Shown: positions 14,535 to 22,146 of the stretch, one piece after another | Layout: each line of letters begins with the position of its first letter | Numbering within the stretch: position 1 is the first letter of the stretch | Source: DATBDM01 sp036269915 | GTDB lineage: Bacteria > Actinomycetota > Thermoleophilia > Solirubrobacterales > Solirubrobacteraceae | DNA: 22,146 bases | Assembly: GCA_036269915.1 (NCBI GenBank) | Contig: DATBDM010000157.1 | Location: forward strand, 1-22,146 | Reading direction: 5' to 3' | Notes under the pieces: model-generated | Told to the model about the DNA's origin: nothing | What the model saw: only the letters and a program-made list of their open reading frames with translations | Database searches by the model: none | Made by a program: the position numbers and the translations under genes

Positions 14535-14543
14535 CTGCGCCCG

Positions 14544-17177
<2,634 letters not shown>

Positions 17178-17181
17178 GGCC

Positions 17182-18144
17182 GTGCGGCGCGCGGCCGGTG
17201 TCGCCGTGGTGTGCGTGCTCGCGGGCGCGGGCGCCGCGCCCGCGCGCGCGGACTACGTCGACGTCCCCGTCGCGACGCTGTGGACCTCCCCGGGCGCGCC
17301 GCGCGCGATCGACCGCCCGGCGCTCGCCGACCCGCCCGACCTGCGCGCCTGGAGCCGCGCGCTCGACACGACCGCGCGCCGTGGGCTGGTCGGGCGCATC
17401 GAGACGCAGGCGCTGCTGGGCGACCGCGTGCGGGTGCTCGAGCGCCACGGCGCATGGGCGCGCGTCGTCGTGCCGGGCCAGCCGACGCCGCGCGACGACC
17501 GCGGCTATCCCGGCTGGGTCCCGCGGGCGCAGCTCGCGCCCGGGCGAGGCTTCGGCGGCACGCGCTGGGCGACCGTCGCGCAGCCGACCGCGCGCCTGGG
17601 TGCGCTGAAGCTCTCCTACGGCACCCGGCTGCCGATCGTGGCCGAGGCGGGGCGCGACCTGGTGCTCGCCACGCCGTCCGGCGCGATGGGGCGCGTGCGC
17701 CGCGGTGCGGTGACGCTGTCGGCGCCGCCCGCGACCGGTGCGCGGATCGTCGCCGCCGCGCGGCGCTTCGTCGGCGTCCGCTACCTGTGGGGCGGGACGG
17801 CGGCGTTCGGCGTCGACTGCTCGGGACTGATCGAGCTCGTCTACCGGACGCACGGGGTGACGATCCCGCGCGACGCCGACGCCCAGTTCGCCGCCGGCAC
17901 CCCGGTCGCGCGGTCGGCCCTGCGCCCCGGCGATGTCGTCTTCTACGGCGTCCGCCACGTCCACCACGCCGCCCTCTACGTCGGCGACGGGCGCATGCTC
18001 GAGGCGCCCGACTCCTCCAGCCGGGTCCGGATCGTCGCGCTGCGGACCGCGGACTACGCGGGCGCGAGGCGGTTCGCCGCCGCGAAGCGCAGCGTGCCGT
18101 CGTCGATCGCGCCGTCGCGCAGGCGGCGGACGTCCTCCGCGTAG
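17182..18144 (+). CDS. Secreted NlpC/P60 cell-wall hydrolase with SH3-like region
   Basis: A 320-residue exported protein. A signal peptide ends at ARA (21-23), with cleavage before D24. Residues 60-180 look like tandem SH3-type modules (RVRVLERHGAWARVVV..., YPGWVPRAQL), often used to bind the cell wall. The NlpC/P60 domain (186-299) has YLWGGTAAFGVDCSGLIELVY with catalytic C213, and RHVHHAALYVGDGRMLEAP with H262 as the likely catalytic His. These enzymes cut D-Glu-diaminopimelate bonds in peptidoglycan stems. The GTG at 17182 follows the alaS stop by 4 bases, implying cotranscription. Odd: the last 20 or so residues (AKRSVPSSIAPSRRRRTSSA) lie beyond the domain and are antisense to the end of the EthA-like gene, a 91-base tail-to-tail overlap. 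Confidence 0.88.
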   Translation: MRRAAGVAVVCVLAGAGAAPARADYVDVPVATLWTSPGAPRAIDRPALADPPDLRAWSRALDTTARRGLVGRIETQALLGDRVRVLERHGAWARVVVPGQPTPRDDRGYPGWVPRAQLAPGRGFGGTRWATVAQPTARLGALKLSYGTRLPIVAEAGRDLVLATPSGAMGRVRRGAVTLSAPPATGARIVAAARRFVGVRYLWGGTAAFGVDCSGLIELVYRTHGVTIPRDADAQFAAGTPVARSALRPGDVVFYGVRHVHHAALYVGDGRMLEAPDSSSRVRIVALRTADYAGARRFAAAKRSVPSSIAPSRRRRTSSA

Positions 18145-19544
18145 CTCATCGGCAGCTGCCACGGGGCCTCGGTGCCCTGCTTCGGGAAGGCGTCGAGCGA
18201 GCGCAGCACGTACCCGGCCGAGAAGTTCAGCAGCGGCCGCGTCTCGACCGGCGGCTCCGGCGCCTCGGCCACGCAGGTGTCGAACCCGCCGGCGCGCATG
18301 TGCGCGAGCACGCGGCAGAGCCACGCGCAGACGAGGTCGACCTTGAGCGTCCACGAGGCGTTCGTGTAGCCGACCGCGAAGGCGAAGTTCGGGACGCCGG
18401 AGAGCATCGCGCCCTTGTAGGCCAGTGTCTCCGGGAGCGCCACGGCGCGCCCGTCGACCTCGAGCTCCACCCCGCCGAAGGCCAGCAGGTTGAGCCCGGT
18501 CGCGGTCACGATGACGTCCGCTTCGAGCTCGGCACCGGAGGCGAGCCGGACGCCGCGCTCGGTGAAGGTCTCGATCGCGTCGGTGACGACCGACGCGTCG
18601 CCGCGGCCGAGCGCCTTGAAGAGATCGCCGTCGGGCACCAGGCAGAGCCGCTGGTCCCACGGGTCGTAGCGCGGCTTGAAGTGGGTGTCGACGGCGTAGC
18701 CCTCGGGCAGCTGCCTCGCGGTGAGCGCGCGGATGACGCGCCGCACGGCGTTCGGGAACCGGCGCGAGAGCGCGTAGACCACGGCCTGGCGGCGGATGTT
18801 CTTGCGCCGCGTGAACGCGTAGGCGCGGCGCTCGCCGATCAGCGCGCGCAGCCGGTTGGCGAGCCCGTCGCGCGAGGGCAGCGCGAGGATGTAGCTCGGC
18901 GAGCGCTGCAGCATCGTCACGTGCGCCGCCTGCTCGGCCAGCGCGGGGACCAGCGTCACCGCCGTCGCGCCGCTGCCGATGACGACGACCCGCTTGCCCG
19001 CGTAGTCGAGGTCCTGGGGCCAGTGCTGCGGGTGGATGATCGGCCCCGAAAAGCGCTCGCGGCCGGCGAACTCCGGGCTGTAGCCCTCGTCGTAGCGGTA
19101 GTAGCCGCTCGCCGCGAACAGCCAGCCGGCCGTCATCCGCGTCGTCTCGCCGGTCCCGGCGAGCTCGACGTCGACGGTCCAGCGTGCCTCGTCGCTCGAC
19201 CACGCCGCACGCACGACGCGATGGCCGAAGCGGACGTGGCGGTCGATGCCGCGCTCGGCCGCCGTCTCGCCGATGTAGCGCAGGATCGCGTCGCCGTCGG
19301 CGATCGCCTCGTCCTGCGTCCATGGCTTGAACGCGTAGCCGAAGGTGTGCAGGTCCGAGTCCGAGCGGATGCCCGGGTACCGGAAGAGATCCCAGGTCCC
19401 GCCGAGCGCGTCGCGCGCCTCGAGCAGGACGTAGCTCGTGCCGGGCAGGCGGTGCTCGAGATGGCGGGCGGCGCCGATGCCGGAGATGCCGGCGCCGACG
19501 ATGAGCACGTCGACGTGCTCGGGTGAAACGGGGAGGGTCGTCAT
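18054..19544 (-). CDS. ethA: EthA-like Baeyer-Villiger flavin monooxygenase
   Basis: A 496-residue FAD- and NADPH-dependent monooxygenase that closely resembles Mycobacterium EthA (489 residues) over its whole length. Shared blocks include GGTWDLFRYPGIRSDSD, DEGYSPEFAG, GPIIHPQHWP, VVVIGSGATAVTLVPALA and PWDQRLCLVP. The FAD site is GAGISG (17-22), the NADPH site is GSGATA (190-195), and the Baeyer-Villiger fingerprint FxGxxxHxxxWP is F165 to P176. EthA converts ketones to esters and oxidises thioamides such as ethionamide; similar chemistry is expected here. I use the ATG at 19544; 19553 and 19577 are in-frame alternatives. No EthR-like TetR gene is adjacent, unlike in mycobacteria; instead a DUF3089 hydrolase diverges. 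Confidence 0.92.
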   Translation of the reverse strand: MTTLPVSPEHVDVLIVGAGISGIGAARHLEHRLPGTSYVLLEARDALGGTWDLFRYPGIRSDSDLHTFGYAFKPWTQDEAIADGDAILRYIGETAAERGIDRHVRFGHRVVRAAWSSDEARWTVDVELAGTGETTRMTAGWLFAASGYYRYDEGYSPEFAGRERFSGPIIHPQHWPQDLDYAGKRVVVIGSGATAVTLVPALAEQAAHVTMLQRSPSYILALPSRDGLANRLRALIGERRAYAFTRRKNIRRQAVVYALSRRFPNAVRRVIRALTARQLPEGYAVDTHFKPRYDPWDQRLCLVPDGDLFKALGRGDASVVTDAIETFTERGVRLASGAELEADVIVTATGLNLLAFGGVELEVDGRAVALPETLAYKGAMLSGVPNFAFAVGYTNASWTLKVDLVCAWLCRVLAHMRAGGFDTCVAEAPEPPVETRPLLNFSAGYVLRSLDAFPKQGTEAPWQLPMSYAEDVRRLRDGAIDDGTLRFAAANRLAPA

Positions 19545-19554
19545 ACCGACCATC

Positions 19555-19581
19555 GATGATGACCGGTCCGGTGACATGATC
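19555..19581. promoter_or_regulatory. Palindromic operator candidate between ethA-like and DUF3089 genes
   Basis: ACCGGTCCGGT (19562-19572) is a perfect 5-bp inverted repeat around one base, and the symmetry continues imperfectly outward (GATGATG left, GACATGATC right). Two -10-like hexamers flank it: CATCAT on the minus strand (19561 to 19556), 11 bases before the ethA-like ATG, and CATGAT on the plus strand (19575-19580), 8 bases before the ATG at 19589. A repressor here would control both genes. Confidence 0.42.
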
Positions 19582-19588
19582 CGCCGCC

Positions 19589-20698
19589 ATGCTGCGCACC
19601 CTCATCGCCGCCACCGCCGTCGCGGCCGGCCTCGGCCTCGCCGGCGCGGCGAGCGCGCCGGCCGCGACCACCTGGCTCTGCCACCCCGGCACGGCCCACG
19701 ATCCCTGCGAGGTCGGCCTGCGCACCACGCGCATCTCGGCGACCGGAGCGTCGGGGAAGACGTTCACGCCGCCGCACGCCAAGCGGCCGCCGGTCGACTG
19801 CTTCTACGTCTATCCGACGGTCTCGGACCAGCAGCGGGTCATCGCCACCGAGCACGTCGACCCCGAGGAGCGCTCGATCGCGCGCTACCAGGTCGCGCGC
19901 TACGCGAGCACCTGCCGGATCTACGCGCCGATGTACCGCCAGGTGACGCTGCGCTCGCTGGCGGCCGGGAAGCTCACGACCAAGCAGCTCCAGACGGGCT
20001 ATCGCGACGTCCGCGCCGCGTGGCGCGAGTATCTGCGCCACGACAACCACGGCCGTGGCGTGATCCTCGTCGGCCACTCCCAGGGCACGTTCGTGCTGCG
20101 GCAGCTGATCCGCGAGGAGATCGACCCCTCCACGACCGAGCGGCGCCGGCTCGTCGCCGCCGTCCTGCTGGGCGGCAACGTGCTGGTCAAGCGCGGCAGC
20201 GACGTCGGCGGCGACTTCCGGCACGTCCGCGCCTGCCGCTCGGCGAGCCGGCTCGGCTGCGTGATCGCCTTCTCGACCTTCGACGCCACCCCGCCGGCCG
20301 ATGCGGTGTTCGGGCGCAGCCACGCGCGGCGCACCCAGGTGCTCTGCACCAACCCGGCCGCGCTGGGCGGCGGCTCCGCGCCGATCCGCTCGATCCAGCC
20401 GGCCGTCCCGTTCGCCCCGAGCACGACGCTCGGCGCGATCGTGCCGCAGGTCGGCTTCCCGCCGTTCTCGGCGAGCACGCCGTGGGTCGAGGCCGACGGG
20501 ATCTACCGCGCCCGCTGCTCGAAGGCGGGCGGCGCGAGCGTCCTGCGCATCGCGGCGGCGAAGCCCGGCGCGCCGACGCTGCGCGCGCTGCCGGACGCGA
20601 CCTGGGGCCTGCACCTGGTCGACGCGAACATCGCCCTCGGGGACATCGTCCGCGTCGTGACGCGCCAGGCGCGCCACTGGGTGGCCGAGCGTGGCTGA
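19589..20698 (+). CDS. Secreted DUF3089 alpha/beta-hydrolase
   Basis: A 369-residue exported protein with a signal peptide ending near ASAPAA (21-26). DUF3089 features: VDCFYVYPTVS (69-79), IYAPMYRQVTL (111-121), a YRDVRAAWREYL helix (138-149) and the nucleophile elbow GHSQG (162-166) with S164. The family signature WGLHLVDANIALGD (339-352) near the C-terminus likely supplies the catalytic His (H342). Several Cys (31, 40, 71, 109, 216, 224, 253, 310) suggest disulfides outside the cell. Family members are uncharacterised esterase- or lipase-like enzymes; the substrate is unknown. It diverges from the EthA-like gene and is followed after 20 bases by an SDR, hinting at a shared pathway, though export argues that its substrate is outside. 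Confidence 0.88.
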   Translation: MLRTLIAATAVAAGLGLAGAASAPAATTWLCHPGTAHDPCEVGLRTTRISATGASGKTFTPPHAKRPPVDCFYVYPTVSDQQRVIATEHVDPEERSIARYQVARYASTCRIYAPMYRQVTLRSLAAGKLTTKQLQTGYRDVRAAWREYLRHDNHGRGVILVGHSQGTFVLRQLIREEIDPSTTERRRLVAAVLLGGNVLVKRGSDVGGDFRHVRACRSASRLGCVIAFSTFDATPPADAVFGRSHARRTQVLCTNPAALGGGSAPIRSIQPAVPFAPSTTLGAIVPQVGFPPFSASTPWVEADGIYRARCSKAGGASVLRIAAAKPGAPTLRALPDATWGLHLVDANIALGDIVRVVTRQARHWVAERG

Positions 20699-20718
20699 GG
20701 CGGGGTACCACTGATCGC

Positions 20719-21693
20719 ATGGCTTCTCCCCAGCACAAGATCGGCAGCGGCTTCGGCGCGCACACCACCGCGGCCGAGGTCCTGAACGGGATCGACCTCG
20801 ACGGCAAGCTCGCGGTCGTCACCGGCGGCTACTCGGGCCTCGGCCTCGAGGCGACCCGCGCCCTCACCGGCGCGGGCGCGCGCGTCGTCGTCCCCGCCCG
20901 CCGGCCCGACGTGGCCGCCGGGGCGCTCGCGGACATCGCCGGCACGGAGGTCGCCGCGCTCGACCTCGGTGACCTCGACAGCGTCCGCGCCTTCGCCGAG
21001 CGCTTCCTCGAATCAGGCCGCGAGCTCGACATCGTGATCGACAACGCCGGGATCATGGCGACGCCGGAGACGCGCGTCGGGCCGGGCTGGGAGGCGCAGT
21101 TCGCGACCAACCACCTGGGGCACTTCGCGCTCGTCAACCGCCTGTGGCCGGCGATCGCACCCGGCGGCGCCCGGGTCGTCTCGGTGTCCTCGCGCGGGCA
21201 CCACCGGTCGGGCATCCGCTGGGACGACGTCCAGTTCGAGCACGGGTACGACAAGTGGGAGGCCTACGGCCAGGCGAAGACGGCGAACGTCCTCTTCGCC
21301 GTCGAGCTCGACCGGCTCGGCGCCGACGCCGGCGTGCGCGCGTTCTCGGTGCACCCCGGCGGGATCATGACCCCGCTGCAGCGCCACCTCCCCCGCGAGG
21401 AGATGGTCGCGCTGGGCTGGCTCGACGAGCAGGGCAACCCGACGCCCGAGGCCGCCGCGCAATTCAAGACGCCCGAGCAGGGCGCCGCGACCGAGGTCTG
21501 GGCCGCGACGTCGCCGCAGCTCGACGGCATGGGCGGCGTCTACCTCGAGGACTGCGACGTCGCCGAGGTCGCGCCGGAGAGCGGCGAGCGCGTCGGCGTC
21601 AAGGACTACGCGATCGACCCGGAGCAGGCGCAGCGCCTGTGGGCGCTCTCGGGCGAGCTGACCGGCGTCGACGCGTTCGCGCCGGCGGGCTGA
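20719..21693 (+). CDS. SDR family oxidoreductase (retinol dehydrogenase/WWOX-like)
   Basis: A 324-residue extended-type short-chain dehydrogenase. Rossmann motif TGGYSGLG (35-42), DNAGIMA around N109-A110-G111, catalytic S158 in VSVSSRG, Y183 and K187 in YGQAKTAN. FATNHLGHFALVNRLWPAI and the HPGGIMTPLQRH block place it with retinol dehydrogenase/WW-domain oxidoreductase-like SDRs, NADP-preferring by family. The N-terminus (HKIGSGFGAHTTAAEVLNGIDLDGK) is typical of this group. The ATG at 20719 follows the hydrolase stop by 20 bases, so both are probably one transcript, although GGTACC upstream might add a weak promoter. It could reduce or oxidise a ketone/alcohol pair handled by the nearby EthA-like enzyme. 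Confidence 0.91.
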   Translation: MASPQHKIGSGFGAHTTAAEVLNGIDLDGKLAVVTGGYSGLGLEATRALTGAGARVVVPARRPDVAAGALADIAGTEVAALDLGDLDSVRAFAERFLESGRELDIVIDNAGIMATPETRVGPGWEAQFATNHLGHFALVNRLWPAIAPGGARVVSVSSRGHHRSGIRWDDVQFEHGYDKWEAYGQAKTANVLFAVELDRLGADAGVRAFSVHPGGIMTPLQRHLPREEMVALGWLDEQGNPTPEAAAQFKTPEQGAATEVWAATSPQLDGMGGVYLEDCDVAEVAPESGERVGVKDYAIDPEQAQRLWALSGELTGVDAFAPAG

Positions 21694-21706
21694 GCGGGTC
21701 TCGCCT

Positions 21707-21734
21707 CCCCTCGGGCCGGTCAGAGCCCGAGGGG
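21707..21734. terminator. Strong hairpin terminator between the SDR and tRNA-Pro
   Basis: CCCCTCGGGC and GCCCGAGGGG form a perfect 10-bp stem around an 8-base loop. It begins 13 bases after the SDR stop and ends 17 bases past the 3' end of the tRNA gene, which comes from the opposite strand, so it can serve both. There is no T tract. Confidence 0.75.
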
Positions 21735-21751
21735 TGCGAGGAGTGCGGCGA

Positions 21752-21825
21752 TCGGGGCGCCCGGATTTGAACCGGGGACCTCGCCGACCCGAACGGCGCG
21801 CGCTACCAGGCTGCGCCACGCCCCG
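21752..21825 (-). tRNA. tRNA-Pro (anticodon CGG)
   Basis: The minus strand folds into a full cloverleaf of 74 bases. The acceptor stem CGGGGCG pairs fully with CGCCCCG, the D stem is GCGC/GCGC with loop AGCCTGGTA, the anticodon stem CGCCG/CGGCG holds the loop TTCGGGT (anticodon CGG, reading CCG), and the T arm is CCCGG-TTCAAAT-CCGGG. The discriminator base is A and CCA is not encoded. The C1-G72 pair is usual for bacterial tRNA-Pro. CCG is a common proline codon in such GC-rich genomes. Confidence 0.97.
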
Positions 21826-21834
21826 ATGGGGCTG

Positions 21835-21840
21835 AGTCTA
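21835..21840 (-). promoter_or_regulatory. Candidate -10 box of tRNA-Pro
   Basis: TAGACT (21840 to 21835, minus strand) fits TANNNT and lies 9 bases before the mature 5' end of the tRNA, so the precursor would have only a very short leader. A -35 is not clear. Confidence 0.4.
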
Positions 21841-21841
21841 G

Positions 21842-21854
21842 CTGCCGGCGGCAG
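21842..21854 (-). terminator. Small GC hairpin after the Ala/Thr-rich gene
   Basis: CTGCC-GGC-GGCAG forms a 5-bp stem with a 3-base loop directly after the stop codon (21857-21859) of the gene entering from the right edge. It overlaps the promoter zone of tRNA-Pro, so its role as a terminator is uncertain. Confidence 0.3.
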
Positions 21855-21856
21855 GG

Positions 21857-22146
21857 TCAGCCGGTGAGCCCGTCGACCGTGCCGGTGACGTCCCGCGCGG
21901 CGCCGCGGACGGTATCCGTGACGGGCGCGGTCGCCCCGGAGGTCGCGGAGTCGGCGGCCCGCGTCACGGGTGCCACGGTGGCCGGCAGCGCCGGCGTCGC
22001 GGTGTCGACCGCCTGGGAGGTGGTGTCGACCGCCTGGGTCGTCGTGCCGGCCGCGGCGTCGGTCGTGGCGTCGGCGACGCTCTTGACCGTGTCCACGACG
22101 GGGCGGGCCGCGGCGGGCGTCGGCGCCGAAACCGGGGCGGTCACCG
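21857..22146 (-). CDS. Ala/Thr/Val-rich repeat protein, 5' end beyond window edge
   Basis: At least 95 residues are open to the right edge; a GTG at 22144 could be a start but the gene more probably begins outside. The sequence is low-complexity and rich in Ala, Thr, Val, Asp and Pro, with no Cys, Trp or Tyr. It repeats short units such as QAVDT (two copies 7 residues apart), with looser AVADAT, PVTRAAD and PVTDTV units. No membrane segment or known domain is visible. Such tails occur in secreted or wall-associated actinobacterial proteins and in heparin-binding or phasin-like proteins; I do not assign a function. Codon use matches its neighbours. Confidence 0.6.
   Translation of the reverse strand, partial: VTAPVSAPTPAAARPVVDTVKSVADATTDAAAGTTTQAVDTTSQAVDTATPALPATVAPVTRAADSATSGATAPVTDTVRGAARDVTGTVDGLTG

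Noticed and set aside
14514..14543. GTG at 14514 as the alaS start
   Set aside because: It adds ten non-conserved residues, lies in the operator repeat, and has no ribosome binding site.
17211..19526. A 771-codon plus-strand frame, and the 914-codon minus frame over the same area
   Set aside because: Both are shadows of the NlpC/P60 and EthA-like genes; composition is Arg/Ala/Gly-rich with no motifs.
21752..21825. tRNA-Pro as an integration (att) site
   Set aside because: No integrase, no repeated tRNA 3' end and no change of composition around it.

Overview
The window is uniformly very GC-rich, with coding frames ending almost always in G or C, GTG and TTG starts next to ATG, DtxR-like and MarR-like control sites, and an EthA-type monooxygenase. 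This points to an actinobacterium. The gene style (COG4315 lipoprotein, HipA-like kinase with DUF3037, NarL-type kinase with a GAF domain) would suit a soil lineage such as Solirubrobacterales/Thermoleophilia, but that placement is inference. I see no insertion sequence, integrase, phage gene or CRISPR array. Genes are packed tightly; the longest stretch without a gene is about 190 bases (8412-8601).

Layout. 1-1631 (minus): a PQQ-type sugar dehydrogenase lipoprotein followed directly by a metallo-beta-lactamase-fold hydrolase that runs off the edge. 1655-2419 (plus): a FabG-like SDR, divergent from it across only 23 bases. 2467-3634 (minus): an orphan HipA-like kinase overlapping a DUF3037 gene. 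3656-5563 (plus): acetoacetyl-CoA synthetase. 5538-8411 (minus): a receiver-only protein, a NarL/LuxR response regulator and a HAMP-GAF histidine kinase. 8602-10335 (plus): a three-gene overlapping operon of a COG4315 lipoprotein, a four-helix membrane protein and a trypsin-like HtrA-type protease. 10343-11374 (minus): an FTR1-family iron permease with a palindromic iron-box-like operator. 11434-14489 (minus): a MarR regulator with two MFS exporters. 14544-18144 (plus): alanyl-tRNA synthetase and an exported NlpC/P60 hydrolase. 18054-19544 (minus): an EthA-like Baeyer-Villiger monooxygenase. 19589-21693 (plus): a secreted DUF3089 alpha/beta hydrolase and an SDR. 21752-21825 (minus): tRNA-Pro(CGG). 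21857-22146 (minus): the end of an Ala/Thr/Val repeat protein.

Working groups. MarR and the two transporters look like a drug- or small-molecule-responsive efflux operon. The EthA-like monooxygenase, the DUF3089 hydrolase and the SDR could in principle form an alcohol-ketone-ester-acid route. The two-component genes face the lipoprotein/membrane protein/protease operon and may sense or control envelope state. HipA-like plus DUF3037 is the most clearly uncharacterised conserved pair. Across the window, first genes of transcription units tend to have a CATNAT or TANNNT hexamer only 5-11 bases before the start codon and no Shine-Dalgarno, which suggests widespread leaderless transcripts; internal genes carry good ribosome binding sites instead.
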